From NCBI GenBank assembly GCA_963965975.1, contig OZ014411.1, forward strand, positions 14,648,501-14,712,500: 64,000 nucleotides of DNA, written 5' to 3'. This document shows, piece by piece, positions 46,683 through 62,800 of this stretch. The notes under the pieces were generated by a model that saw nothing but the letters and a program-made list of their open reading frames with translations, made no database searches and was not told the DNA's origin. This DNA is from Xestospongia bergquistia. Lineage: Eukaryota > Porifera > Demospongiae > Haplosclerida > Petrosiidae. The position numbers and the translations under genes were made by a program. How positions within the stretch are numbered: position 1 is the first letter of the stretch; each line of letters begins with the position of its first letter.

Positions 46683-49600
46683 CTGTGTAAAAGAAAAAAG
46701 GTGCAAGTGATTCCAATTAATAGGGTGAACCTGTCATTGTAAAAAGGAAAATAAGAAAAGTCATTTTAGAACAATTGCAAGAACAATAAGAAATGCAATG
46801 CTGTCAAAATTAATTCTATGGTATGCAATATAAGAAAGCTACTTTATAATAATCCATTTAATGCCAATTTTAAAGACGAAAATCATTTACTGACACAATA
46901 ACTCGAGAATTTATAGAAGCTTTGATAATAGTTGTCTGAACTTTTAAATGAAATAAGCTTCTATAAATCACATCCAATACTGTAAGTTTTATTAGAATGT
47001 ATTCTAATAAAAATTACTGTAAAGTTCTAATAAAAATAATAAAAAATATTCTAATAATTCACACTTCATATGATATTGTAAAGAAATTGCTCCTTCATTA
47101 TAACAATCAGTCAAATTAGCCATAACAATGAAAATTAAGACTTTTTAAATTGAAATTATTCAAAATCTAAATTATGGCCAAGAAAATGTTTATAACTTCA
47201 TATGTATATGTAAATTGTAGCAATCCATTTAAATACAATAACATGAAATAGATGACATACCATGATATAGAGATGAACTTGTTGATTGATTTTTGAGTAG
47301 TAGATGTTCTTTTTTTTGATTTATTACAGACACAAAACTCACTTCAAAATCACCATACATCAAAGCAACATTGGCCTATGCAAATGACAGATTTAATAAA
47401 TTAGATCATAATCATATAGTAGTCATTGCACTAACACTTACTTGAGTCTTAAGAGTATCATTATAGACATATTGATACCAAACAGTTCCATCAAAGACCA
47501 CAGTAACACTTGTGTTTGCATATGAGAAAGATCCAATGTACTTCACATTTAAAATCATGTCAAATTGTGAGAGTTGTCGTGATAAATGAAAGTCAAATGA
47601 CATACCGTTCCAATATTTTGAGAATATTGTCACATTGTCCACATTCTTCTTAAGAACAATACTGGATATTTCTAATGTCCATCCTTTTTTGATATATTTT
47701 GATATATAACTAATACTAGTAAGATCTTGTTGAACTGATGATGGTATACCAATATAAACTGAAGACTCTATTCCAGAACATAAATGAACAGCTATGCAAT
47801 AGAATGATCCTGTCTGTGGTGATCTCAACAATGTACTCTCTAATGACTCTAATGTCAAGTTCAATGGTCCATTGTGTTGTAATACACTAAAATAACCTTC
47901 TGATCTATCTACAATAAGAGACTCACATCCTATCAATGAATATAATGAAGACAGTTCTACTATATTAACCATGAAATCTTCATTTCTAATTTTGTTAACA
48001 TTAGTATTATTACGTGAAGCTGTCAACAAAATCCATTTTGGGAGAAGTTGTTGTATCTTTTTAAGAAATGTGATAGTAAGAGATTGTCTTTCAAGAAATT
48101 CTTGTAAGTCCTTAGTAGTAGCACTGTGTTCATAACATACATCACTTCCATTAACATCGATGTTATTCAAACTGCTTAGTTTCTCATTACAATTTCCACA
48201 ACTAGATCGATCGGTTGGTAAAGTCAACTTTACTGGTGTTGTTGTTAGAACTATTCCAGCTAAAGACACAGGTAATTGGAGGTCATTATATGATGAAAAT
48301 ATAATTCCACTTGAAATATACAGTCCATTGTTACTATCAGAGTGCCATGAACATGATGATATGAGTTGAACTTGAGATCTATTTCTTGAACTTGAACATA
48401 GTAATACACTTTGAAATAAAATAAAACTTTCATGCCAACTACAGCAACTTTGTTGAATATAGTCTCTATCTTGAAAAGTACGAAAATAAACTGATGATTG
48501 TGGTGAGGAAACTATGAAAAAAATTGGACCAGGTGGTTGTACAATAACCTCTTTATGAAAAACAGGTTGAAACGAGTATAAACCAGGAGGAAGATTGAAT
48601 TGGATAAGACTCACAGGTTGATTGACTGTAAATGGACATGGCAAAAGACCAAAGCTACCCAAATTCACACCACCACTATGACAATGATTGTTGTTGGCTG
48701 TACGGCCTGTTAACTCAATATTTGGGTCACTCTTGATTGAAATAGAGGTAGAGACAAAGATTCCATATTCCACAATACCAATAGCATCAATAACAACCAA
48801 CAGACGATCACATGTTTTCCCTTGATAATAAGTTCCAGTACAATTACATATAAAGCCACCATCTTCTGTTTCAGTACATTTTCCACCATGTTTACATCTA
48901 TCAGGATAACATGAGGGTTTTTCTGCATTAACAAAAATATTATATATAATTATAAATTTACTTTAAGATAATTTTGTATGCACTAATATGGTAGTAAAGT
49001 TGCAGAAACTATGGTGTTGCTACAAAACACCATAATACTCAATCTACTAATATACTCAATATTAACAAAAGAATTACCTTCTAGGTTTCTGTGCTAGCCA
49101 GTTGTTTTGGTGTAGGATATGTTTATCTTAGTTACTTTATTCTATATAGCTAATGATGTAACACAGTATAACTGGTAAGCACATAACAACCAATTAGCAT
49201 CTATTGTGAGCAACATGACAATAGGTATGACCTGATTATATACATTTCAAAGCCCTGCTTCTCTGCTTCAAGCGTTTTGTAAGCTCTCTATATTTTCTAT
49301 CAGTTTTTAAATATTCAAAATTTAGTATTTTGTTGGGGCCTTAGCATCATATGAAAACATTCATGAGAACATTTTGCAAAACTTAATAGGCTTGTTTTGA
49401 TGTCATGTTGTCATATTCAAATTAGTCCATTCTTGTTAGGAGGTCAGTCTTATGATAATTTAGGGTATGAGGTAAGTCTGTCCGTTTATTAATCCTACCT
49501 AAAAAATCTAAATATCAACAGTTAATAAAAATTATAATTAAAAAAATCAGTATAAATCCATTACTCTGACAAGGATTGAAATAACACAAGGACTTTCTTG

Positions 49601-52600
49601 TAATACAATAATTGAATTAAATACATATCTTAGGATATTGTTTCATTTTTAATTCAAATTAAAAATGTACAAGCAAATACTACTACCTAAGAGACGTAGA
49701 AAAAATATAGTACATGTCAAAATAGAAGAGTCACATCGAAAATATATACCTACTTTTTCCACACCTTCCAAATAATGTCCACTCAACTCTGGTGGTATTA
49801 ATGAGATCACACTTCACAGTATCACTTCCATTAGTAATATTAGATCCATGAAAACATCTAACAGAACATTTTGAAAGATAGTCATGAGAACAAGGTAACT
49901 GTATATATCCATTATCTGGAGGATTTAGTTGAGAACATTGTAGAGGACGACAGAGAGTAGGTACTCCTGACCAAAACCTGTTAGGTAGACAGGTACGTTC
50001 AGATGAACCAATCAGTTGATAACCCATATCACAAGAATAGGAACAAGTAGAGTTAAGTTTGTTGCCATTAGAACAAATGAATGAACCATTTGAAAGGGAC
50101 ATCAAAGTATGACATGAAAGCACTAAAACCAGAATAATGTAACTCAAAGAATATTAAACAGAAATTATTATAAAAATACAAATATCTTCCTATAAAAGTA
50201 ACTATGTTTAAATTCTGACACATACAAAAATTTTATAGAGATCAAAGGTGCAATGAAGCATTTTTATAGCAGCTATTTTTAACACTTCAGTTGATGGCTT
50301 CTGTACAAACACATACAAACATTCACAGCCAATTTGTCAAATGTGTGGTTTGTATGGTTGAATGCTGGATTCACAGACTGCGCCTAACACAATATGGGAA
50401 TAAGGAAGTGTATTTTTCATTCCAACAAGATCAAACTGTAAACCTTATCACCAACTCTATTGCATGTTCAACTCAAAATGTATACAAAAAGCATTACTAA
50501 TCAAAGGGACTAAATCATAAAATTTTGTTTTTGTTATTAAAATGAAGCCATGGAAATAATATAGTCCCAATGTATGTCATAAAATAAGTTAATAATTTCT
50601 AGCAGTGACTGTAATTGACTCTGAAAGTCTTATCCCGCCAGCTGCATAGGTTTGAAAAATATGACATTATAATTGAGCATGCTAGCCATGGCAGAGCACA
50701 CTTATAATCAAATCAGACATGCCAGTAAAAGAGGCACTCTTCTTGAGTGGTGGTCTGGTTGTTAGGGTGCAGGGCCAAGTAGGCCAAAAACAAATATGAT
50801 TGGAACAAAATATCAACACAGAAATTTACAGCAAGCTCAAACTCAATGTAAAAGGTTACTTTAGTTCAGTGAAGAGCAGCTAGCTAGCAAGCTTTGAGAG
50901 AGAACAGAGGGTGAGGAAATGTGAAACTATGTATGTCTAACATGGAAAACTCCTAGAAATTGGCAACAAGCTTAGCCTTGAAGGTAAAGGCCTTTTCAAG
51001 TTCATTGAATAGCAGTAATCTCTTTAGAGAAAATTATAACAACTTAAGATTGTGATGGCAATCATGCATCAGGTCCATGTGTACATTTGCTGTTTACCAG
51101 ATGGAAGGGCTAACATTTTCATAAATGGAACACCTAATGATATTAATTTTAATTCTGATGATTTTAGTCTAGGAAAACTCATTGGATATTAAAGATAACT
51201 ATTTATTATTTGCTTTAGCTTGTAATTGAATGTTGCCTCTATTTAATACCCTATCACATGTAATACACACCTATTAACTACCATTTCAATATGTATACTT
51301 GAAACATTTTCTACAACTTCAGTACAAGCTTTAAGCTACCTCCCTTTATTCGAGGAACAACAGTTTGTCTGTGCATCATCCCATGCCAAGAGTGCATACA
51401 AATTCAGGGCCAACTGTTACCTTTGAATGAAAAACAGAAACTGCATACTCCAAAGACATGTCTGGTTAATTTTTTATTTTGTAATTTATTTGAGCCGAAC
51501 TAACATTTCCATCATTATATACACACAGTACTTTCTTTTTATTTAAATGTACTATGCTCATCAAACTTTTGCTTATTCAGTATGCAATATTGATTAAGCT
51601 TTTGGCTAATTTTATAAAAAACAAACCTGCACAAGACTGTCCATTTCCTGTATATCCAGTGTTACATATACAAGTGAAATTGCCAGCAGTGTTGGTACAG
51701 GTAGCATTAGAATCACAGTTATGAGTATTAATAGAACATTCATCTATGTCTATAAAATGAATAAGATTGACTAACTTCTATCAATGCTTCTTGTTATCAA
51801 TGATTAGTAGATGCAATCCTGATTAAGTTTTTGTCTATATTAATTAACATCTAACCTGCACATGACTTTCCATTTCCTGTATATCCAGTGTTACAGGTAC
51901 ATATGAAACTTCCAGCATTGTTAGTACAGGTAGCATTGTTATCACAGTTATGAGTATTAGTAGAACATTCATCTATGTCTATAAAATTAAATACTGTTAT
52001 ATTGACTAGTAATGAAGAACTTTTCACAAATATATGAAAAATGATGCAACAAGGTATGAATGAACATGAAAATACATATTAAAATCCTTTATAAGAAGCC
52101 AGTGAGTATGACATGATTATTTTTGTATGTAAGTATTCAGACATCTGTAAATGGAATTAAAAGAGCATAGTTTTACCACCTTGTATGTGTATTGTGCCAG
52201 GCAGTCCTATAATTGTTTTGGACTATGTGTTAACTATATACCTTTATATATATATACTTGCTTTGTTTTATTGTATTGCTGTGTTCAACAACTGGAGGAA
52301 AACAAGTGAAGTAAAGCCTCATCTTTTAACTTTAATCATTGACTTTGAGACTAGGAGGATGAGTGTGACCGATTGTGTTATATTTGCTAACTTGTTTCTT
52401 TGCCCAATATTTCTACAGTTAATAGATTTTCTCAGACACTGCTGTTAATTATCCAATCTTGTAGGTCTAGTCACTGTTTCAATGAAAAGTCAGTATCTTT
52501 AAAACAATTATAGAATGATTTTTTACTTATTTTCTTAATATATTGGAATCACACTACAAAGCTTTTCCTGGATACTATTGTAATAATTTTTAAGTATGTT

Positions 52601-53652
52601 TGTGTATCCATCTCTATTTTGTTGATTTCCTTTGGTATTGTCATACTGACATCATGTTTTAGCTGTGTAAATTTTTATTAATTATTTCTTTGCATTCTTT
52701 CTTAGAACAAATATAATTTATTGAATGAAATTTCTCTTTCATTTCTTTTGAAATTATGTTGATATTTTCTATGTAATATGTAGTGTGATATTTCTTTATA
52801 GTTGTAACTATAATGGCATAGTATGTGCACATATTTTTTATATTACTGAAAATGTTAAGCTTCTTTAAGAAATTCTGATTTTATAAACATCAGTAATGCA
52901 TTTGCAGTTCAGTAAAATTTTGGGATTCAATATTTAAAATGAAGAAGAAGAACTTAAAATAAAATATATATTGTCAATTTAATATGCATGTACAAAAAAT
53001 ATACTTTCACTGATCTTGCAATTAAATGCATCAGAAATGAAGTAGTATTGAAGATAAAAATAAAATAAAAAATCTCATCTGCTCAATTAAGGACAATTAA
53101 AATGTTTTGAAGGCCAGAGACAACTCAATGATCCAAATGATCACTTTTCATGTAGCCTGAGCTTACTACGCTTGCTCAAAATGATTGATTTGTAATAACA
53201 ACTTTATTTTTTTTTAGCTCATGAATCTGTATGATCATTTGTAGCTTTGCTAAATGCTATTATAGATGAGCAAGTTTTAATTATGAGAACACTATGTCCA
53301 CACAGGTTGAATTAACTCCTTCCCTGTCTTCAAACAAATGTGAGAGTAATACTCAATTTTGTGTTAGCCTAACAATGAGCATGCGCTACTCTGCTCAATA
53401 AAATAGTCTATTAATAAAGCTAACCAATGGCTTGTTATGCCAAAACCTGTACTCTAGATTGGGGTTAGTTTAGACTTATATTGGTACTTTATGAAGATTA
53501 CAAACAAAATAGTAGAGACAGCAGTTGGATCATCCCTACTTATTAGCACAGGAACTAATTGACTATATAGGTGTAAAGAAATGTTAATATTGGTATATTT
53601 TATCTTCGTCTGTGCTATATATATACAGATAATGTGTGTGTGTGTGTGTATG

Positions 53653-53685
<33 letters not shown>

Positions 53686-53811
53686 ATGTATGTATGTTTG
53701 TATGTATATATATATATATATATATATACAGATAGATAGATAGACAGATAGATAGATAGATAGATAGATGTAGATGTAGATATAGGTATAGATATATAGA
53801 TATAGATATAT

Positions 53812-53842
<31 letters not shown>

Positions 53843-56800
53843 GATATATAATTTTGTAAAATGATTTTTTTCCTTGTGATACTATGAGAAGGCAAAATGT
53901 ATTCTAATAAAATATATTATTATAAATATTATATTTTTTGTAATATATGAAATAATTATAATCAAATCTGCTGATATGACAAGCTATTTCTTTATTTTTA
54001 ATTACTTACCAATACATTGGTGTCTATCAATCACCCTATATCCAGAATAACATGAACAATAATAATTTCCATTAATATTGTTACAAACTTGAGAACAACC
54101 TCCATTGTTCACTAAACATTCGTTATTATCTGTATGACGGGGAAATTTTTTAAATGTTAATAAAACATATATAAGGTTAAAAACTAATGTCCACCTACAT
54201 GGATTAGTTGTGCTAACAATGCCATCAACAATAGCATTCTTTTGTGCTAACAATGACTGCTTGAAGTTAAAAGGTGCAGTGAAAGTAGACTGTGTTTGAT
54301 TGTAGGAATTATTAGAAATAATGTTAATAGGAAAGATCACTGGTGAGACTGTTTTCACATTTACTGAGAACGTTATGTTCACAATAGTATATATCTCACT
54401 AAGATTGTATTGCAGAGTTAGATTATAAAAGGCAGCAGTACTTTTGATTTTGTTATGAACATGCTTTTCAAGCTCATCTACAAGACTTCCTGGAACTCTT
54501 AGAAACCATCCATTAATGCTAACAGTCAATTCTTCCCAAGATGTATCTGTAATTGCAAGACCAATCATATGCACAAAATAGTTACTGAAGATATATGTTG
54601 ATCCTGAAAATGTTAGTTCATTATTTCTCAATATAATTGGTGCTATAAAAGATCCACTAAGAATATTAATTTTCACTGAATGCAATAGACCCACTCTGTC
54701 TGATATTGAATGAAATAATCCTAAAGACACAGTGATGTTGTCACTATAGCCTTGTTGAAGTGTAAAGAAACTACCAAGTGGTAAGTTGTCTTTAAGAAGA
54801 GATGAATGCACTACTAATCCAAATTGACTAGTGTTAGGAAAGAGAGAAGTAAAGTTCTCTGGTTTTATACAGAGTGTATCTTCAGCCATTGGTATGTAAA
54901 ACTTGTGCTCAAGTTCCCAAAATAGGAGAGACCCAAACTTTAGTTCAAGACAATTAGAGTAAAAACTCAGTCCTTTCATATCCTTGTTACTATCCAAGTT
55001 AATAAAAAGATTTACTGGACAGTTATTGTTATCATAAGGTAGTTGTAATAGATTATTGTAGAAAGATTGACCAGATCTAGGGACATAAGATAATTTGATA
55101 GCTAATCCAGATGATGGGGTAGAACAACTTGATGGAGGAAGCTCTGTGACAAGAAAAACAACACTTGCTTTAATTGGTAAAATAAATCATTTTTAATATA
55201 TGCATTAATGTTAAGTTTATAAATGTTATTAACCAGAGTAAAATTGAAATTGTCCTCCTACAATTGATTTCATAATGAAGCAACGATTAAAGCTTCAAAG
55301 ATTGTATAATTAGCAGCAGTATCTATGGATAACTATAACTCTAGAATGTTAAAGTGTAAGAGGAGAAGCAAGCTAGTGAGACGTTTTGACCATAATCAGT
55401 CATACCAATTGTCATATATAGTGCTTGCAGTTATAGGGTTAATAAAATTCATTGGTTCCTAGCATTTAAAAGATTGCAATTTAATTTCATTTTTTTGCTT
55501 TCAAAAGTTGCTTAAAATATGTTAAAATTTCAAAAATGGACATAAACATATAAATATCATATGATGATTATAGAATTGCCGGCCTATTGTACATACCATG
55601 TATAATCAGATAGAAATATTACCCAATTGGCTAGATTAATTGAATGGACATTAATATTCTCAATGTGAAGTGTATGTTTACAGCAATGTTGTGGACACAT
55701 AACGTACATTACATACCATGATGTAAAGATGCATTTGTTGATTGCTTCGTAAATTCTATCTGTTCTTGCCTTTGGTTCAATACAGACAGAATCAACACTT
55801 TAAAATCACCAAAGAAGACTGCAATGTTAGGCTATAAAAATAATGTAGGTGATAATTACAAGATAGCATACAATGTTTAATAAATTAGAGTAATACAATT
55901 ATTATACTCACTTAATTGTTAAGTATTGTATCTCTAATAATCATATACTAGTTGGATTACACAAATACTTACTTGAGTCTTTATAGTGTCATTAAAATTG
56001 TATTGATACCTAACAATCCCATTAAAAACCACAGCAACACTGGTGTTACAATATGAGAAAGATCCAGACATTTTAACTTTTAAAATCATGTCAAACTGTG
56101 AGAGTTGTTGTGATAAGTGAAAGTCAAAGGACATACCATTCCAATATTTTGAAAACATTGTCACATTCTCCACATTCTTCCTAAGAACAATATTGGATAT
56201 TTCTAATCTCCATCCTTTATTAATATATTTTGATATGTAACTAATATTAGTAATATCTTGTTGAACTGATGAGGGTATTCCAATATAGACTGAAGACTCT
56301 ATTCCAGAACATAAATGAACAGCTATACAATAGAATGTCCCTCTCTGTGGTGATCTCAATACCGTACTCTCTAATGACTCCAATGTCAAGTTCAATGGTC
56401 CATTGTGTTGTAATACACTAAAATAACCTTCTGACCTATCAACAATAAGAGACTCACATCCTATCAATGAATATAGTGAAGACAGTTCTACTATATTAAC
56501 CATAAAATCCTCATTTCCAATCTTGTTAATGGCAGCATTATCGGGTGAACTTGTCAACAAAATCCATTTTGGGAGAAGTTGTTGTATCTTTTTAAGATAT
56601 GTGATAGTAAGAGATTGTCTTTCAAGAAATTCTTGTAAGTCCTTAGTAGTAGCACTGTGTTCATAACATACATCACTTCCATTAACATCGATGTTATTCA
56701 AACTGCTTAGTTTCTCATTACAATTTCCACAACTAGATCGATCGGTTGGTAAAGTCAACTTTACTGGTGTTGGTGTGAGAACTATTCCAGCTGAAGACAC

Positions 56801-59800
56801 AGGTAATTGGAGGTCATTATATGATGAAAATATAATTCCACTTGAAATATACAGTCCATTGTTACTATCATAGTGCCATGAACATGATGATATGAGTTGA
56901 ACTTGAGATCTACTTTTCGAACTTGGGCATACTAATACACTTTGAAATAAAATAAAACTTTTATGTAAACTACAGCAGCTTTGTTGAATATAGTCTCTAT
57001 CTTGAAAAGTATGAAAATAATCTGATGATTGTGATGAGAAAACAATGAAAAAAATTGGACCAGGTGGTTGTACAATAACCTCTTTATTAAAAACAGGTTG
57101 AAAAGAGTATAAACCAGGAGGAAGATTGAATCGGATAAGACTCACAGGTTGATTGACTGTAAATGGACATGGCAAAAGACCAAAGCTACCCAAATTCACA
57201 CCACCACTTTGACAATGATTGTTGTTGGCTGTACGGCCTGTTACTAAAACATTTGGGTCACTCTTGATTGAAATAGAGGTAGAGACAAAGATTCCATATT
57301 CCACAATACCAATATCATCAATAACAACCAACAGACGATCACATGTTTTCCCTTGATAAAACGTTCCAATACAATTACATATGAAGCCACCATCTTCTGT
57401 TTCATTACATATTCCACCATATTTGCATGGATTAGGATAACATGAGGGTTTTTCTGTATTAACAAAAATATTATATATAATTATAAATTTATTTTAAGAG
57501 ATATCTTTTTAGTCTCTCTTTATCTACCATCAGTTCTTTAATATTCAATACCCTGTGCTTATCAAGATCATTATAACATTTAGTGCATAATTTTGCAATA
57601 ATTAATAGTCTTTTGGCTGTAATATTGCCATTATTAAAAGTATTGCTTTCTTGCTATGCAGACATTATGATCATTTCGACAATAAGGTATGTCTGTACCT
57701 ATGTTCATTTACTCTTGTTGTCTTAGTAACTAAAAACAACAACAGTGACCAAAATGTTTGTAGTTTAAAAAATTCATTGATTTAATGATGCCAATCTCAG
57801 TTTTGGAAACTGAACAGCTGATGGACAAAATAGAAAATGCTAAAGGGTAGAAAAGCAAAACTGTGAGAAGCTTCAAATAATTTATATGTTTATTGGTGGT
57901 TAATTCGTGTGGTTTCCATCCATTAGTTGGTTTTAATTGTTCATAAAAGAATAAATATAGGTATTGTTGAGTAATGGTAATGGAATGTCAATAAATTTGG
58001 GTTGAAATGGTTAAAGGTTAGGGTAGACCATGGTATAATATTAATGTCCGGTATACGTTCCTTTACCCTCACACTAGACACAGCCTAAAATAAAAAGAAG
58101 AGAGTGGACATAACACATAACGTATGGCCCAAAACAGAACTGCTAGGAATAAAACGTATGCCAGGATGGTTTGTAGCAATGCCAATGTAGGGATGGTCCC
58201 AGATGGTTATTTTAATGTATTGGGAGAAAAACAGTGCGTGTCACCTAAACAATATCAGAAAATGGCGATATGTATCAATCTTCTTCCCTAGAAAAATATT
58301 GTTAAATTAACTATATATATACACACTATTAGATTATGATCCACAATAAACTAGTATGGTTTTGCTTGCCATACAGAAAACAAATACGCTGATTAAAGCT
58401 TACTTTCACATTTTCCAAGTGGTGTCCACTCAAGTGTACATGTGGTAGTATTAATAAGATGACACTTCACAGTATCACTTCCATTAGTGATATCATATCC
58501 ATCAAAGCATCTAACAGAACAGTTTGAGAGATAGTCACGAGAACAAGGTAACTGTATATATCCATTATCTGGAGGACTAAGTTGAGGACATTGTAGAGAA
58601 CAACAGAGAGTAGGTACTCCTGACCAAAACCTGTTTGGTTGACAGGTACGTTGAGATGAACCAATCAGTTGAAAATCTATATCACAAAAATAGGAACATG
58701 TAGAGTTAATTTTGTTACCATTAGTACAAGTTAGAGAACCATTTGTAGGTGTCAATAAAGTAGGACATGTAATAACTAGAGAATGAAGAATGATATAATA
58801 TTAAAAAATATGTGAAAACAGGCTGTAATAACGATAACAGTGTATTCTTGTCTCAAATAATACATTACTGAATAAAGTCTACATAACATACTTTCACAAG
58901 TCCTTTTATCACTCTGTAACATATAGCCTTGATTACATTCACAGTAATAGCTTCCAATAGTATTTTTACAGATATGTTGACATGTATTGAGAACGAAATT
59001 GCAGCACTCATCAACATCTAAATACAAGAAAGTAATTTTAAAAATTCTTTTATACTTTCTAATATTGCAAGTTGTGAGTGCATCACTCCATGAAAGCATT
59101 ATAAGAAGCCAGCATTACAATGCCGGTAGATCACGTGATATCTATTTTAACCTTGCTAAGTTAATTGCCAAATTGCCAACGTGATAGCTACAGTATGTGT
59201 AGATTTTCCATGTGAGAAGGATCTCTTTCGTTTCACGACTTGAAAAAAGAAAAAAGAATTTGAAATATGTAAAAAATCTCAATATGTAAAGTTCATCATA
59301 AGAGATAGCAGGACAGTGTAAAGTAATGAAACCATAATGTGTTCTACTAGATGGTAAAACTTCAACACATTTCAAAGGTCACGACAAAATTGGCATCTCA
59401 AGCCTTAGAAAAGAATATACAGAAAATTACTTCCTCCTGCAATTTTTGAAAGAATTGGTTTCTTTTTGAGAAAGAGAAGTCAAAGTTAGAGTTGTTGAAA
59501 GTAATGTTTTTTTTAAATATAGAATGTTGAATGATGTTTCTGGTAGATCATGCATTACAAGTGATGCTGGCAATGATAATGATGAGTTTACAGATGATTG
59601 TGCATGTATATTTATTTCAATGTCTCCTACTGTACTCTCAACAGTGGTTACTGTATCTTCATTTATTGCAATCTCAAATATATTACCATTAACATGCATT
59701 ACTGTATTATCTCTTACCATGTCATTAGTTGTTACTACACTGCCTCTGTATTTTTACAATATCCATAATTAATTCATCAGTTATGACCACAGTTCATGAC

Positions 59801-62800
59801 ACAGAAGCAAATGTTAATGAGAACATCAGTGTTTCACTTATTAATTTCTTTCGAAAATAAACATCTAGTGCAATTATTTTTGTCTAGACACTAATATACC
59901 TATTTTCTACAGGTTGTGTTACCTTCAAAGCTACAGTGAAATAATCATATCTACTATATCTCTTTATAGTTCATGGTTCTAACCCAGCTTGCTAAAGCCT
60001 TTGCCATTAAGTTCCAATACTGCAAGCAAGTCCCACCTTTGAATTTTAATGAAACTTATGGCAAAAAAAGTGTGGCTTGAGGTGTAAGGAAATCAGTCAT
60101 AGGGATAAACAAAAGATGATGAAGTTGAAAACATAAGAAGAGCCAGACACCTACTTGATGATATGCCGATTCTGTTGGTACACTGTAATATAAAGAGTTA
60201 ATGAAGTATAAAATAAAATATATAATATAAAAGCCATCTGGAAAGGCATTACTCCGGTTACACAACATAAGGAAATGTCCTATGCAATTTTTTGATTGGA
60301 TTTTCATTACCAGCAATGTTTAAATGTACATCAAGAAAAATCACTGTTCTTTCTACCAATATTGATCATTACACCTGATTATTTGCTGACCACAGTAACT
60401 ACTTTAAGCAATAGATGCTAGCATTACAAGGTTGTGAAAAAACATTTTGTGCTCTTTGAAGTATGAGTGCTACTTTTTAAAAAATCACTAGATATTTAGA
60501 CAAAAGAGAATAGGATAATGTGTGTACAATGAATCTAAAGATTATTTTCTATCATCATGTATAGCAGATAATGATAACTCAGTATAGGAAAAGGCCTATA
60601 AAGTAAACTGCTTAATCCCATTCAAGGAATTGGATGCCTCAGTACCCATAGGCATATCTAGGTGATGACAGAAAGGATTGAGCGGTGGTGATTATGACAA
60701 TCCTCATGGCCTTCACAAATTTTTATGATTAAAAGAATAAAAGTAACAGTATACATTTGGAAAAGAAAAGCAGTTGGGCTCTTTTTCAAAATGCAGATTA
60801 CAATTCAGGGTATATGCAAAACAACAAACGTGATTGATGTGCTATCCACACAAGTTGCATTAGAGTAAGTAAAGAGCTTTAATTTCTCAAATTTAACAAA
60901 ACAAGGTTGCATTAAAAAAATCATTATGAAGGAGTAAAAAAGGTTAGTGTAATTTATCATGTACACTGTTTCACCTTTTAGAAGGATCATACTGGCAAAA
61001 TATGAAAAACTCAGATACCACCTACACTTGCAAAGTATTGCGTTATCAGCAATACTCCAGCCTCTAATGACAGCAATTTAATATTTCAACTTCAACCTTC
61101 TATATTTTACTTAATTTTAATTACTCTAGAATGTCAAAACAGTTTGTTAAATGTATAATTGTTAATAGCAAGTGAAATACACCTACAATGCCTAAATTTG
61201 TTTAATATATCAACTTACATAGATACTAAACAGTGGGTGTAAACACAGTGACTTTATCTTAACAAACAGAGGCAAACTACTAAGTTATTTGAACAATGAG
61301 CCAATAATTTGTCATGTTCAGCTTATTCATTCCAGTGACACTGTTGAAGTATTGTGTTTATACCTTAGAAAGTAGGGTTGGCTTGTAGTAGTCTGTATGC
61401 AATTGCAAGAACCTTTGCTATTGCTTTTTCAGAAGATCCTTCTTTATTTGTGGACAACCAAGAGGCATGTGTTCAAATATTGTCGTCTTCAAAAGGGGAC
61501 AATAATACCCTTTCCAGTTTCTAAGCTTTGTCGACTTGCCAATCACATTTTCAAATATCTTACATTTTTATATGTCCAGCTTTGCAAGAAACCAGATAGT
61601 GGAAATAAGACGATTGAGAATAACACATATGTTCTCTTATATCTTCAGTTTGGAAACCATTTGTTCACGCACACACACATATATATTAATATATAGATGT
61701 TTTAAATATACAACATCATATCATATGTACCTAAAAGCAAAAAGTTTTAGCATTTAATTTCACTCCAAATCATTAAATATATAATTACTAATAGCCATTT
61801 CGTAATGCCTGCAGTCTACACCCAGTACTGAAATTATTGAAATGTAAATAGCAATTGCAGAAAAAAACAGAGAACAAATAGAAATCCAGTGGATATCCCT
61901 GAAATCCAAACACAATTTCTAGAAATCACAGGAAATTAACAGAAATACTATTAAATTTTACAAAAATTTTGGAAAGCTTTGTAAATTCTCTAGAAATCCA
62001 ATAATCCCAGTGTAATTGCAAATTCAATATAAATTTTAGGTCAGTTGTAAGCCCCTCAAAAGGAGAAATTGGTTACTGGTATGCAAGACCACAACCACTA
62101 AGCCTTTACTAACAATAATCATTGCACTGGCTGCCAGGCATCCTTCAGCAAATGTTGTCAATATTGTGAGGAAAGAGGGTGAGTTTGTAGCTTCTGGCAA
62201 GATCACAACATAATCTATTACTGCCTTGTTTTTAGACATTTCTAATATCAAGAGAGTTCTTATTATACCTTGAATCAGCCAACAACAATTGTTTAAGTAA
62301 CTATACTCTCAAACATTGTATTATTATAATGCTTATGCATCCTTAACCAAGTGCCACAGACACATCCCTTGCTAAACGTTTGGCCTTACCATGTCACCAT
62401 CTTCATCACTTTTATTAACTACTTATATATGCTTATATATTAGAAAGTGTTGGTCAGATACTACCAACATGCATTGATACAAGTACCAATGCAAATGATT
62501 GTACATGAGGAGATACACCATCTACTATAACCTCATTCTTTCTTATTTATCAGAACAGTCGTACAGAAGATTGCCCACTACAAGGTCTTCCTTTGGTATC
62601 TGTATACGTATGTTGTATACTGATGACTTCCATCAACCTAATGCTTTTATGAGATCAGCTACTGCCTTGATCATATATGTAGTGGCCACTATATCTTCTT
62701 TCTAGAATGCCTAAAAGTTTTTAACAAGGACTGAAGTGATTGTTAAAAACCTGAAGCAAATCTCTTTTGCAGACAGAGGAGAATCATTCTGAAACATTAA

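Noticed and set aside
50291..50500. 69-codon open frame on the plus strand
   Set aside because: Antisense to an intron of the mosaic gene, with no recognisable domain.
53454..53895. Overlapping minus-strand open frames of Tyr, Ile, Thr and His repeats
   Set aside because: They are translations of the TG/TA/GATA microsatellite, without complex sequence or splice sites.
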